Shown piece by piece: positions 10,800 to 23,399 of a stretch of DNA of 64,000 bases (position 1 is its first letter; every line of letters starts with the position of its first letter). The notes under the pieces were generated by a model. That model was not told the DNA's origin. It saw only the letters and a list, made by a program, of their open reading frames with translations, and made no database searches. Source of the DNA: Parasponia andersonii (Eukaryota; Streptophyta; Magnoliopsida; Rosales; Cannabaceae); the NCBI GenBank assembly GCA_002914805.1, contig JXTB01000787.1, positions 18,886 to 82,885 of the forward strand, read 5' to 3'. A program made the translations under genes and the position numbers.

Positions 10800-12640
10800 A
10801 TGGCCAAAAATCAAATTAACCAAGGCGATAATCATTCTGTACATAATGACTAAGATAGGCCTAGGACACTAAGAGACCACATGAATCCCACTGGAATAGG
10901 TGCACCCTCATGTTTAGTTTTTCCTCCTGATGCATCTCATTTCAATTTCAAGCCTGGTATCATTCAACTTTTACCAACTTTTCATGGCTTAGATTCAGAA
11001 AATCCATATTTGCATTTAAGGGAATTCGGAGAGGTGTGTAATACTTATAATGACCAAAATTGTAGCATGAACACCATTAGACTTAAGCTTTTTCCTTTTC
11101 CATTAAAAGATAAAGCTAAAACATGGCTATAAAATCCTAGGTCGGGTTTCATTGGTTCTTGGAATGAAATGCAACAACAGCTTTTAAAAAAGTTTTTTCC
11201 TCCTCACTGAACAAATTCTTTCAAAAGACAAATCACCACTTTCACTAAAAAACAAGAAGAAACATTTTACTAGTGTTGGAATAGGTATAAGGAATTACTT
11301 AGTCCTTATCGTGGTTTTGACACATGAAGGTTAGTGTCACATTTTTACGAGGGATTAACACCTAGAGATAGGCAAATGGTCGAAATGATGTGTAATGGTA
11401 CTTTTGAAGATAAAGATTCCAATGAGGCAATTGAATACTTAGACTTATTAGATAAAAATGTACAAAATTGGGACACTGTGGGAACTTGTGAGGCACCTAC
11501 CAAAACTCAACCCTTTGTATCTACAGGAGGCATGTATAACCTTAGGGAAGATCACGAGTTCCAAGCTAAACTTGCATCCTTAGCTAAAAAAGTCGAGGCA
11601 CTTGAAATGAAAATGAGTGATCAAGTGAAATCTGTGCAAGAAATTGTGTGTCATATTTGTGAAACTAATGATCACTCAACTAATGACTATCCAACTTTGC
11701 CTTCTTTTAAGGAATGTCTTCATGAGAAAGCTAATGTCTTAACACATTCAAAAGACCAAATCCTAATCCATATTCTCAAACATATAATCTCGGCTAGAGA
11801 AATCACCCAAATTTTAGTTGGAGGAATGATAATCATGCACAATCTTCATAACCACCATTTCTTGCACAACAAAATTTTCAAAATCCTCAAGGTTATGCAC
11901 CTTGCATACCTCCTCCTAGGAAAAATTTTGAAGAAACATTGCATTCATTTATTGAAAAGAAAGAGTCTATCAATACTCAAAATGCCCAACTATGGCAGAT
12001 TTGAAATATACTATTTACTCTCCAAATTCAAGAGAAAGGTAAGTTTCCCTCTCAACTACATCAAAACCCCAAGGGACAATTCAATTTACATGCACGATCC
12101 TTTGGAGGCCAACCCATGGATCAAGTCAAATCAATCATGACTCTTCGTAGTGGTAAGATTGTTGAAAAACCTATTCTTGAACCTTGTGAGAAAGATGATG
12201 AATCAAACTCCAAGGGTAAGGAAGAGGTTAAACCTATACTCTCTAAAAAAAAGATTAAATCCTTTCATACTTTCCCATTTCCTCATGATTTGAATAATTC
12301 AAGGAAAGTGAATCATAATCCTGAAAATTTTGAAATATTCAAACAGGTGAAAATCAATATCCCTTTATTAGATGCTATTAAACATGTATCATCTTATACT
12401 AAATTCTTGAAGGACTTGTGTACTGTGAAAAGAAAACTGAATGTGAAAAATAGAACTTTTCTAGCCGAACAAGTAAGTTCAATACTTCAAAATAATAATA
12501 TTTTAAAATATAAAGTCCCTGGTTGTCCTACAATTTCATGTGTTTTTGGTGAACAAAAAATTGAACAAGCATTACTTGATTTTGGAGCTAGTATAAATTT
12601 ACTTCTATATTCAGTTTATCAAAACTCAATCTAGGTGAGT
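10800..12640 (+). pseudogene. Gag region of the Athila-like element
   Basis: Translations give the Athila-type gag core: FNFKPGIIQLLPTFHGLDSE, then LHLREFGEVCNTYNDQNCSM and RLKLFPFPLKDKAKTWL (about 10900-11130). A second block is FYEGLTPRDRQMVEMMCNGT with EAIEYLDLLDKNVQNWDT (about 11340-11480). A CHICETNDHSTNDYP stretch near 11650 sits where the zinc knuckle normally is. The 12120-12630 stretch leads into protease. Fossil. Confidence 0.88.
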
Positions 12641-12840
12641 TAAAATCAACTTCTGTCACTCTTTTACTTACCGATAGTACAGTTAAAGTCTCAAGAAGAA
12701 TAATGGAGGATGTGTTAGTTCAAGTTGATAAATTTATATATCCTATTGATTTTATTGTCTTGGATACACAATCTGTTGAGGTAAGTAATCTAATTCCTAT
12801 TATTTTAGGATGACCATTTCTTGCAACTTCTAATGCTTTG
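12500..12840 (+). pseudogene. Aspartic protease region of the Athila-like element
   Basis: The translation contains CVFGEQKIEQALLDFGASIN (about 12540-12600). The DFGAS block is the active-site region of Athila-type retroelement proteases, and VLVQVDKFIYPIDFIVLD-like text follows. In relatives this enzyme cuts the polyprotein. Fossil. Confidence 0.8.
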
Positions 12841-13479
12841 ATTAATTGTAAGAATGGAGTGATGAAGCTTTCATTTGGAAACATGACACTTGAACTTAAT
12901 GTTTTTAATTTGTGTAAGCAACCATATGAAGAAGATGAAAATGAGGCGGTTAACATGATTGAAACCATCTTAAAAGATTGTGTTCAAAGAGGGAGTAATT
13001 TAGATCCATTGGAAGTTTGTTTAGTTAATTCATTTGAATCAAGTATGTATTGGGATCATGATATCTCTAATGTATGTTCCTTACTTGACTATTCTCAAAT
13101 AATGGAAAACAAAGGATGGAGGCTAAGATTCGAAGAATTACCACTATGTTACAGTATAACAATGCCTTCAAGCATCGCATCACCCAAGCTTGAGTTGAAA
13201 CCATTGCCATTCGATCTCAAATACTCCTTTTTAGGGGAAGATGAGACTTTTACTATAATAATCTCTTCCAAACTCAATGAACACCAAGAAGGTAAGTTGT
13301 TACAAACTTTGAAAATGCATAAATCTGCTTTAGGATGGACCATAGCTGACATAAAGGGAATAAGTTCTTTGATTTGCACACACAAGATTTATTTAGAGGA
13401 AAATAGCAAATCCATAAGAGAAATGCAAAGAAGGCTTAATCCTAATATAAAAGAAGTAGTGAGAAATGAAGCCATTAAG

Positions 13480-14240
13480 CTCCTAGATAATAGAATTATT
13501 TATCCTATTTCTGACAGTAAATGGGTAAGTCCTACCCAAGTTGTACTTAAAAAATCCGGAGTTATAGTGGTCAAAAACAAAAATAATGAATTAATTCCAA
13601 TAAGGACTGTTACTAGTTGGCGTGTGTGTATTGACTATAGGAAAATCAATTCAATGACTACGAAAGACCATTTTTCTTTACCTTTTATGGATCAAATCCT
13701 TGAAAGAGTTACAGAACATGAGTTTTATTGTTTCCTAGATGGGTATTTAGGATACAATCAAATTGAAATAGCACTTGAAGTTCAAAAGAAAACCACTTTT
13801 ACATGTCCATTTTGTACATTTGCTTATCATAGGATGCCTTTTGGATTATGTAATACACCCGCCATATTTCAAAGATGCATGCTTAACATATTTAGTAATA
13901 TAGTTTAACGTTTTCTTAAAATTTTCATGGATGATTTCTCAATTTTTGGTGATTCTTTCGATGATTGTCTAATGAACTTGGAGAAAGTCTTGAAAAGGTG
14001 TGAAGAAAAGAATCTTGTACTTAATTGGGAAAAATGTCATGTCATGGTAACAAATGGGATTGTTCTTGGCTATATTGTTTCATCAAAAGAAATTGAGGTA
14101 GACAAGTCAAAAATTGAATTAATTTCCAACTTTCCTACACCAAAGTGTGTAAGAGATATTATATCATTCCTAGGACATGTTGGTTTTTATAGGAAGTTTA
14201 TCAAAGATTTCAGTATAATATCTAAACCATTGTGTAACCT
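13480..14240 (+). pseudogene. Reverse transcriptase of the Athila-like element
   Basis: Ordered motifs are PISDSKWVSPTQVVLKKSG, WRVCIDYRKINSMT, the MPFGLCNTPAIFQRCM block, [15 protein letters not shown] (the YxDD-loop region), [20 protein letters not shown], and [16 protein letters not shown]. These are diagnostic of Athila/Tat-type Ty3/gypsy polymerases. Fossil. Confidence 0.93.
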
Positions 14241-14249
14241 CTTATCTAA

Positions 14250-14720
14250 AGACAATATTTTTGAATTGACTAAAGAATGTGAAGAAGCAATTGTAAAGCT
14301 TAAAAAATTGCTCACCTCTGCTCCTATCATTCAACTACCCGATTGGTCTCTTTCTTTTGAAATAATGTGTGATGCAAGTGAATATGTTGTTGGTACTATT
14401 TTAGGACAACGAAAAGATAGTAAGCCACATGTGATTTACTATGCAAGTAAGACTTTAAATGATGCTCAAATAAATTATTCAACCACCGAAAAAGAATTAC
14501 TTGCAGTAGTATTTGCTTTAGAAAAATTTCATTCTTATTTTGTTGGCTCACCAGTAATTGTCTTTAGTGATCATGAAGTATTGAAATATCTTCTCTCTAA
14601 GAAGGATTCCAAGCCAAGATTGATACGATGGATCTTATTGCTTAAGGAGTTTGATATCGCAATTAAGGATAAGAAAGGTACTAAAAATGTTGTTACTGAC
14701 CACCTATCAAGGCTAACAAC
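14250..14720 (+). pseudogene. RNase H of the Athila-like element
   Basis: The blocks [60 protein letters not shown], and [20 protein letters not shown] are followed by [15 protein letters not shown]. Catalytic acidic residues of the first, second and third blocks (D, E, D) are visible. Fossil. Confidence 0.92.
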
Positions 14721-14769
14721 AGAGTCATCTTTTAGGACCACACATATTAATGATTATTTTCCTGATGAA

Positions 14770-16080
14770 TCTTTCTTCTCTGCCACTTCAATACCTTGGT
14801 TTGCTCACATTGTCAACTTTCTTGCAACAGGAGCTATGCCATCTGAATGGAGTAGTCAAGACAAAAAGAAGTTTTTAAGTGAAATGAAGAACTTTTATTG
14901 GGATGACCCTTATCTGTTCAAAAATTGTCCTGATCAAATCTTTCGAAGATGCATACCAGATAATGAGATAAATAGTGTCATAAAATTTTATCATACAGAA
15001 GCATGTGGAGGTCACTTTTTGTCAAAAAAGACAGCTGCAAAAATCTTGCAGTGTGGATTTTATTGGCCAATTTTGCTTAAAGATACTCATGTTTTTTGCA
15101 AATCTTGTGAAAATTGTCAAAAATTAGGGTCAATTTCAAAACGTCACATGATGCCTTTATATCCTATTTTGATAATTGAAATCTTTGACTATTAGGGTAT
15201 AGACTTTATGGGATCTTTTCCACCATCATTTGGTTTTGTATATATTCTACTACCCGTTGATTATGTATCAAAATGGTTAGAGGTAATTCCAAGTCGAAAT
15301 AATGACTATAAAACAATGATTATATTTTTGAAAGAGAACATTTTGTGTCGATTTGGAATTCCTCGAGTCATGATAAGTGACAAGGGAACACAATTTTGTA
15401 ATAAGCTATTTGAATCATTAATGAAGAAATGTGGAATCACACACAAAACTGCTACCCCTTTTCACCCCCAAACAAATGGACAAGTAGAACTTGCAAATAG
15501 GGAGATTAAACAAATTTTGGAGAAAACAGTTAACCCAAATCGTAAAGAATAGTCTTTGAGACTTAGTAATGCACTTTGGGCTTATCAAACTGCTTTAAAA
15601 CCTCACTTGGTATGTCACCCTATAGGATAGTTTATGGAAAACCTTGTTATTTTCCTGTGGAACTTCAACACAAAGCTTTTTGGGCCATTAAAACTTTCAA
15701 CTCAAATCTTGATGTTGCTTATAAGTTGTGAAAATTGAAAATAAATGATACTGATGAATTGAGAAATGATGCATACACGAATTCAAAATTTATAAGGCTA
15801 GAACCAAAACTTTTCACGACAATATAATTTCAAGAAAAACATTTGTTGTTGGTCAAAAGGTCTTGCTTTATAATTCTCAACTTCACATATTTCCTGAAAA
15901 ATTGAGATCAAGGTGGTGTGGACTTTTCATTATAAGACATGTATTTTTATGGTGCTGTTGACATTGAAAATCCCAAAAATGATAATGTTTTAAGGTGAAT
16001 GAACAAAGACTCACACCATTTCGTGACAATCAAATTCTTCAAGCAGAAGTCCTTTACCTCAGTGATCCATGTCATGAGTG
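14770..16080 (+). pseudogene. Integrase region of the Athila-like element
   Basis: A zinc-binding head is visible in [20 protein letters not shown] with [10 protein letters not shown] (HHCC pattern, about 14990-15120). The core contains GIDFMGSFPPSFG, LPVDYVSKWLEVIPS, ISDKGTQFCNKLFESL and ATPFHPQTNGQVELANREIK, with D, D and E in family positions. The weaker stretch 15550-16080 fits the C-terminal part. Fossil. Confidence 0.92.
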
Positions 16081-16329
16081 ATCATAATTTATTGTAAATA
16101 TTCAATCCTCTATTTTTAACTTTGTTTGATCTTACAGGTTTCTTTTAGTGTGTTTGTTTGCTTCTTTCATTACTTTCCCGGTTAAGTGGTGAATAACGGT
16201 ATTCTGTGACCTTTAAGTCAGTTTTTTCAGTTTCCCACAATACTTGAAGAAAAAAAAATGAAAATAAAAAAATTTAAAAAAAAAAATTGTGCATAAAATT
16301 CAATCTCTCATCAGGATTCATAACAATTT

Positions 16330-16739
16330 TTCAATATGGATGTCATTCTTTCAAAATTGCAAAAATACTTTCCTTATCTTCCTCAAAATGCTCTACTAAA
16401 AGTTTACCTTGCTAGGTGTAAAAGATTAAGGTTACTAATGCATATGGGCATTCCTGAAAATGTCAGATTATTGAAGCAAAGTTACGATTATCAGATGAGT
16501 TTTTAAATTCATTTATTTCATATATGCCTGGTTATGGTAAAAGCTCATTTGCAAAAAAGCGTCGTGCTAAAAGAATGAAAGTTTGTCATAAATGTGCACT
16601 ATGGACTTGTAATACAAAATGTCACTCTTTAGGAATGGTATTCACAAATCGTGAAGATAACATAAACTTTATCAAGGATGGCATGACTAAGAGATCATTG
16701 GATGATCTCCTATCAACCCTTGAGACACATCCTAGTTGA
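16330..16739 (+). pseudogene. Cys-rich accessory coding region after integrase, function unknown
   Basis: Two adjacent stretches read as protein: MDVILSKLQKYFPYLPQNAL onward (from about 16336) and a 71-residue stretch at 16524-16739. The second is basic at its start (KKRRAKRMK) and has a possible metal-binding pattern, VCHKCALWTCNTKCHSLGM (C-x2-C-x5-C-x3-CH). I do not recognise the family. It lies where Athila elements often hold an env-like frame, but nothing here shows a signal peptide or membrane segment. It sits about 400 bp upstream of the LOG-like region in the same orientation. Confidence 0.45.
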
Positions 16740-17057
16740 GATGTACATATTATAATTCATAAATTGTGGCCTTAATTTCAACAAGAGTATGAGCGATATC
16801 ATCTTGGAAATCTGACTTTAAAAGACCTTGTTTGTCAATTTATAAGAAAATTGGATGTGAAGCCAATCCTCGATGTATAGAGGGTATTTAAGCCATTATT
16901 AGACATAAAACCAGAGAAAGATGTGAGCCACAATCACAACTACCTATACATATGCATGCTTTGTTCTTTTGTCATTTTGTTAAAGTTTTCAAACTTTTTT
17001 TCTGACAATAGCCGACCTACCCCCGTAGGTGCTATCATTGCATTACTTTTTCTATCT

Positions 17058-17067
17058 CTATAAATAC
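17058..17067 (+). promoter_or_regulatory. TATA-like box upstream of the LOG-like region
   Basis: CTATAAATAC lies 65 bp before the LOG-like start codon at 17132. It is followed by a pyrimidine-rich leader (TTCTTTTCTCCATTTTCATT), as in plant core promoters. It is not an LTR promoter by position. Confidence 0.5.
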
Positions 17068-17131
17068 ATCACTTCTTTTCTCCATTTTCATTCAACTCAA
17101 ACTCATTCATAAGTTTAAGAGGAGTGTTAAA

Positions 17132-17793
17132 ATGGTTGGATCCTCATCTCGTAAAATCAAAAATATTTGTGTATTTTGTGGATCCAGTCTGGGGAAAGAT
17201 AAAGAGTTCCCAAAGGTAGCAAATCAACTTGGTCACCTTGATAAGGTGTTAGTTGAAAGAAAAATCCATTTAGTTTATGGGGGAGGTAGTCTTGGGTTAA
17301 TGGGGTGCGTGTCAATAGCTCCATTCATTAGAGGAAGCCAAGTTTTGGGAATCATCCCAAAAGCTTTGACTGAAGGAAACATCACCGAAAAAATAGTTGG
17401 GGAAGAATTGAAAGTGTCAACAATGCATGAATGAATACAAAAGATGCTTGATTATTCTGATGCTTTTATTGCCTTACCAAGGGGCATTTGAACATTAGAA
17501 GAAAATTTTCAAATTGCTTCTTGGGCTCAGCTAAAAATCCACCAAAAACCCATCGGCCTATTAAATGTTAATGGTTTCTTTAATGACTAGTTGTCTTTTA
17601 TAGATCATGTTGTAGAATAGAAGTTTATTTCAGACTCTTCAAGACGAATCTTCATCTCTGCTATAACTCCTGAGAAGTTGATTGATCAATTACAAATCTA
17701 TGTTCCAGAAGTTGATCCAGCCATAACTCAGTTAGACTGATCAAATAAAGAACGTCGAAAAAAATCCAGATTGGATCTATCTCTTAGTTTGTA
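17132..17793 (+). pseudogene. LOG-like cytokinin riboside 5'-monophosphate phosphoribohydrolase, inside the Athila-like element
   Basis: LOG enzymes release active cytokinin bases from their nucleotides in the cytosol. The translation starts with NICVFCGSSLGKDKEF, the family's CVFCGSS signature. It continues with VERKIHLVYGGGSLGLMG (matching YGGGSxGLMG), SQVLGIIPKALTEGNITEK, a region corresponding to PGGxGTxEE (seen as ALPRG...TLEE), [20 protein letters not shown], and a C-terminal NKERRKKSRLDLSLSL. Family length is about 210-230 residues and the matched span is about 220 codons. Plant LOG genes normally have several introns; this copy has none, so it looks like a captured cDNA. It is broken, with about four or five interruptions. 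It lies in the element's orientation between integrase and 3' LTR. Confidence 0.88.
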
Positions 17794-19016
17794 AAACTTT
17801 CTAGTCTCATGGTTTTTCTCACAGTATTTTATTTTCTTTATGTATCTTTTAAGTTTTTCTTTTCAGTAGTTCCTATCATAGGTTGTGTTTTCTATAATTT
17901 TCTTATTTAACTCAAGATATTTGGAACAATATTTAATTCTGGTTGGGGGGAAGGGATAGTTAACACCAAAAAAAAAATCGAAAACAAAAAAATATTTTTG
18001 CTGTTGTTAAAACCATTGGACATAGCGACTACGTCATTGATGGTAGAGTAAGGAGTAAGTTTACTCTTGAGACGTATCATAGTGGATATGTAACATTTAG
18101 TCTTGATTTTTAAATTTCCTAATATTGTTTCATCATGCATTTATTTTTGAATTATTCAAATTTACAAACTCTTAGATTATGTTTATATACTTATTTAGCA
18201 AATATTCATAAACCATCCTCTGCACACACATACACACACTTTGACATATGATTGTGGGTTGCAAATTGAACTGCTATGATACTCAAGTTCTTATATTTTG
18301 TCAAAGGTAGTAACTAAGGGAAGGGGTAAAATAAAAAAATTAAGAATAATAATTAAAAAAAAATGAAAAAAGCACATATTATTATAAAGAAAAATTCATA
18401 GAAAAGTTTAGTTTTGTAGCCTCCTTGACTCGAGCAACTAAGCCCAAAGGGGTGTCTTAACATCTAGAACCCTAAGGCCAACTGGCTTGGGAGTTATTGG
18501 TCCAAAACTTGTTATAAGGATTAAGGAGAAAGCTTAAGGAAACTAGACATTGCACTATCTATGGTTGTCTTATTTAATAAAAATATCTACAACCTGAGAT
18601 ATTAAGCTCGTAGGGGTGTCTCAACACCTAGTGCCTTGAGGCCAACTGGTCTGGGAGTATTTAGCCTAAAGCTCACTACATGGGTTAAGGATGTATTGTT
18701 CATAGTTTGTGTTTAAAACAAAACAAAACAAAACAAAAACAAAAATTGCCCCATACTCAAACAAGCTACCCTCGATGAAATATTAGACCTTATATTACAT
18801 TTTTCAATCAAGCACTATGATTATGTGTTGTTACATGAACACAAAAAGGAAGGTTTATTAATATTTTAACTTAAGAATATTTGATTAAATGAAAATTGAG
18901 AGTTTGTTTATTCAGATAAATCAAGGAGAGAAAAAGTGGTGATTACTTTGGAAGGAAATTTTGTTAAGTGATAACGCTTTAATTACTAGGGACTAGTAAT
19001 AAGCTGGTCAGGAGTG
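17794..19016. other. Non-coding 3' region of the Athila-like element
   Basis: No convincing coding signal. It holds a G-rich run (GGTTGGGGGGAAGGGATAG near 17941), two similar segments near 18430-18500 and 18600-18670 that share GTGTCT(T/C)AACA..TAG..CC and GGCCAACTGG, and an AAACA repeat near 18716-18745. These are probably degenerate internal tandem repeats of about 170 bp. Confidence 0.5.
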
Positions 19017-19629
19017 TGATGAATGTCTAATTGTGTATATTTATTATGAGATTAGATCATCATTATACACTTAAAGTTACATTAAATTTCCTAATTTAAA
19101 ACACTTTTGTAGACATAGGCATAAAAGCAAGAATTACCTCTAATTTGTGCTAAATATTCGTTTCTGCGCAGGTTTCGTAAAATAGACACAGATTCTAAAC
19201 TACATGGGATTTTGATCCAATTCTTGAACTTATGGATTCTGGACTTAATTATTCATTAAACCCAATTTAGAAGATCGGCCCAGAATATTTTCAAATGGGT
19301 CTCAAATGGATAATATTTTAAATTAGACTGCATTCACGTTTAGCCCGACACTCTTCAATGTTTAGCCCATTCTGGCCTCATCACAATCTCAAATGGAGTT
19401 ATTATCTAGATGATTTTTTCTTTGAGAAAATTCAAAAAAGCCAAATCTGGGTAAAAATATCAGATATTTCCAAATAATAAGATCAGCAACCAATTTTGAC
19501 TTAGCAGAACCTATCTTCACTATTTTTGCTATAGGTCAAGAAATGCATCTCCAATGGATGCAATTTTGGTGGTATACGACTCCTAAGAGATAGGGCTTCA
19601 AGTTTTCTTCTTTGATCAAGACATTTTTT
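19017..19629 (+). repeat. 3' LTR of the Athila-like element, left part
   Basis: It matches 8928 to about 9570 and is interrupted at 19630 by the nested Tekay-like element. TTTTT flanks the nested element at 19625-19629 and again at 28572-28576. Confidence 0.92.
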
Positions 19630-21587
19630 TGTAAAAACCTGAATTTTGGGATGATAATTTGGACAATTTCCAATTTTCTCATCACAATTTTCAGCCGCCG
19701 ACGCCCGACCGCCGCAGGGAGCACTCTAGTCACCGTCCATCCACGCCACCGACTGGCGAAGTATTGTCGTGCTGCACCGAAGTTCTGCTGCCACTCACCA
19801 GCCACTGCCGACGTCTATATCGCCGGAAATCTCCAAAGAGGCCGAATCAGTTTTTTCATCACTGGCGAAAATTCCGGCCACCATTCGACCTCCAACCGAT
19901 CCCGTTGGATTCGTCTCGTCTCAAGGATCATTAATGTATATATATCTCAACCCCATTTTTCCCAGATTGAAAGTTGCCATTTTTGGATATTTTGAGTTTA
20001 AGTTTGACTTTTCGATCCGGTTATTGGATTGTGTTTTGTTGTCATTTTTGGAATATACTTGGAAAATGGAGAAGTTTGATATATATATTGCCTGTGTATG
20101 GTGACCGGCGCGGAAATCGAGATTAGACGGTTGAGATTTGCCTCGTTTTACATGCCATCGGCTTGGTGTGGGCTCGGACCTGAATTGGACAAGTTATATG
20201 TCTAACCTAGCTATTTTGGGTGCTAGGAATTCAGTAAAGGAGTCCGTTTGTAAAATTGAATCTCTGGGAAGAAGTTGACTTTTCGCAAGAGGACGATCGA
20301 GGGCTTGGAATTAGTTCCCGACCCTTCGGCAATTGTCAATGATACCTTGAGGACTCAATAGCATGGTATCGCTATTCCAGAGATGTAGGGGTTTAGTTAC
20401 CTTCGTTTTATATCATTTTTGAGTTAAAACTTATTTTTTGCAGCATGTAAGAACAAGTGAGATTTTAATGATTTGAATTATATATGATGAAATCTGGTTA
20501 TACGATATATACTGTATTACTCTGAGAATTTGTTGTGTGCAAGTTATTTTGGGTATATCAAAAATAGGGCCGTTATGCTGCCCGTTTTTCTATTAAACCC
20601 TATTATGCATGTTTTACTGAAAAACCAGAGTATAGTAGTTTTTACACTTCAGTTCTGGATTGCACGTGTCATAGGATCATACATGAGCATCGTGGGTTAC
20701 AGTGTGGCACAACATTCCCCACCGTCGGTGAAAGTTCGTAAACTCACATAGGGTTTGTTCTTCTGATTACCTCCCCATTTGGCAGGTGTAGGCAATTCGG
20801 TTGCCCCTCCAGATTTGTTAGGTGACACACGGGTGTCCCCTCTGGGTATGGGCTTAGGTGTCAGGCAGGCTGTTAGGCATACTTAGTGCCATCATCCTGG
20901 GTTTCCACAGATGAGAGGATGAGAGCTCATGGGTATGGGTTGATTTGTGTCATGTGCATATGGATTGATGGTTTTGATTACACTGTTTCATATATATGGG
21001 CTCCCGGTTTGGATTATATATATATATGTGTGTATGTTTTGGATTTGAACTAACTATGCAGGAGTTTTCCATCACTGAACTATTTTTCTTCGAGGTAACT
21101 ATTTTCCTACCGGGCATTATATGCTCACCCCCCCTTCTTCCCTTCCTCAGGTGGTGTTCAATGCGATCTTGGTTATTAGGAGGAGTAAGAGGCCATCTTG
21201 CTGTAGTTCATTTCTTGGTAATGCTAGAAGTCTACTGTTATAGTGTTTGGACTGTTTGGGGTTTTGTATTAGCATTGAACCAAGATTACTACTTTCTATT
21301 TTGTCTATAAACTTATATATGTCATTCTGGAATTTAACTTGTTGTTGTAGATGATGATGATGCTTGGACTTACATTTGATTTCCCCGTTTTTCAATTATT
21401 ATTCGGTCTATGTTTAATGGTGTATACTAATTGTGGGAGAGGTTCATGGGGTAAAATTCCAAATACTTTATCAAAATGGACTGTTTACAAAACTAAAACT
21501 TTTTAGACACTTTTCAAATAAATCAAGGAATTTCCCACCTTTGTGAAATTCCTATTCTGCCATTGGCCCGGGTTTTGGGTCGTGACA
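19630..21587 (+). repeat. 5' LTR of the Tekay-like element
   Basis: It has TG...CA termini and is 1958 bp long. It pairs with 26409-28571 and contains a GC-rich block near 19680-19900 and a (TA)n run near 21015. It is followed by a tRNA-Met primer site. Confidence 0.92.
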
Positions 21588-21595
21588 GAAATTTT

Positions 21596-21613
21596 TAGTA
21601 TCAGAGCTTTGAG
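21596..21613 (+). other. Primer binding site, tRNA-Met type
   Basis: TAGTATCAGAGCTTTGAG starts eight bases after the LTR end and resembles the TGGTATCAGAGC primer site of plant chromoviruses. Confidence 0.8.
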
Positions 21614-21727
21614 TTTAACAGCTCGAACGTATCACCATTAAACTAGACTGAAGTTATTTTTATGACAAGCATGCATCATTATCTCACAAACAGTTTGGCA
21701 TATTGTTTCAGACTTGTAAAGATGCTT

Positions 21728-22880
21728 CCTAGAAGAGTTCCGAGGCACCAGGCAGGTGCCGAACCTCCTTAATGTCCAGATTTCTCTCATCTGATCGAGG
21801 CAATGCAGCAGACATTTGCCTAGATGAGTAGCCCAGACTATCAGCCTCCAGCTCAGAGAGCACATCAGCTGGATCAGTCAGATTACCTCCAACGATTGAT
21901 GCGTCTCCAGCCAGGGCAATTTGATGGTAGAATAGAAGCTCTCATGACAATTGCTTGGTTGCGTGAGATGGAGAGGCATTTTCAGTCCCTTGGTGCTTTG
22001 GTAGAGTTTTTGACTATGTTTGCTGTTACCCATTTGACGAGGAGTACCATTCATCAGTGGGAGATAGTGGAACGGATGCAAGATATAGTGGGCTTAACTT
22101 GGGAAGACTTTGAGTGGATTTTTAAGGTGCAGTATACCAATGAGGATCAACAGGATGAGATTATAAATCGGTTTGAGACTTTGGTCCAAGGTAACAGAAC
22201 AGTGAATGAGTACCTGATTAAGTTCACTGAGTTAGCAAGTATTGCCCTTGACCCAAGTACGAGTGAGAATTCCCGAGTTGCAAAGCTTAGGAGTCGTCTA
22301 AATTAGAACATTTTCAACAGGATTGGTACCCTGACTTTTCATACTCTTCCTGAGATTGCAGTGGCTACCCAATGGGTAGAGGCCATCGAAGAAAGTTTGG
22401 ATTCCATGAGGAACCAGCGGAGAGGAAATGACAGGAAAGCCACCAGAATGAACCAGGGGTAGTAGTCAACCCAGGGTACTCCGAGTAGTGGGAGCTCGAA
22501 TAGCAGTGGTTCTTCTAGGAGTGGTAGAGGTAGTCCTTATGGAGATGTTTCGTTTGTGGCCAGCCGGGTCACCGGAAGAAAGAGTGTCCTACTCGCCTGC
22601 AGAAATCTCCTCTTTCTCAACCGCAGGGGAGCTAGTCAAGTTCTGTTCCTTATCAAAATACTCAAGCAAGACCGCAATAGTCATAGGGTGCTTCACAGAC
22701 TTTTACTACCCCTTAGCCTTATCAGTATCAGTACCACTCTCAAGGTTACATTTAGAACTTTCAGGCTCCTCAGGCCTCAAGGAGTCAGAGTGGGCGCAGT
22801 TATGGTAGTAGTGGTCCAAGATCCAGCAGCAGCTGACTTGGTTAGGGGAGAGGTAACAAAGGGAAAGGAAAGGTGACTGG
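21728..22880 (+). pseudogene. Gag region of the Tekay-like element
   Basis: Starting near 21728 the translation reads MLPRRVPRHQAGAEPP, typical of Tekay gag. Next are QRLMRLQPGQFDGRIEAL, WLREMERHFQSLGAL and a block near NEDQQDEIINRFETLVQGNR with TVNEYLIKFTELA. A CCHC knuckle region (Cys-x2-Cys then GHRKKECPT) lies near 22550-22600, in another frame from the core. Fossil. Confidence 0.88.
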
Positions 22881-22939
22881 CCAAGCCTATGCTTTTAGTG
22901 GAGCCGACGACACTCAGGATCGCACGGTCGAGGTGTTGT

Positions 22940-23370
22940 TGACGGTATGATCCTTATTTCACACTCTTGGGCACATGTTTTGTTTGATACTGGTGCATCC
23001 CATTCATTCATATCCTTATTGTTTGCTCAACTGTTGGGGTTAGAATTTTCTAATTTGGATTATGTATTGACGTTGGGTACACCTTCGGGAGGAATGGCTG
23101 ATGTGTCTTGTGTGTGTAAGTCTTGTCGGGTTATGCTTAGTGATAGGAAGCTTCTGGCTGATTTAATTATGTTGCCGATGGGACAGTACGACGTAATACT
23201 CGGTATGGATTGTTTGTCAAAATATCTAGTGGTTGTGGACTGTCGTACAAAGCGGGTGGCTCTTTTTTCTAGTGATGGATATCCTATTATCTATCAGGTT
23301 GGGATGAGTCCGTTGAAGCCTAGTCCTATTCTGAAAGCATGCATGAGTGGAAGAAAGAAACTTTAGTGTT
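22940..23370 (+). pseudogene. Aspartic protease of the Tekay-like element
   Basis: The translation contains VLFDTGASHSFISLLFAQLL (active-site DTGA) and DLIMLPMGQYDVILGMDCLS (the ILGMDWL-type block), in correct order and spacing for a retroelement protease. Fossil. Confidence 0.92.
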
Positions 23371-23399
23371 ATGGGAACTTGTTTGCCATGGATTGTGAG

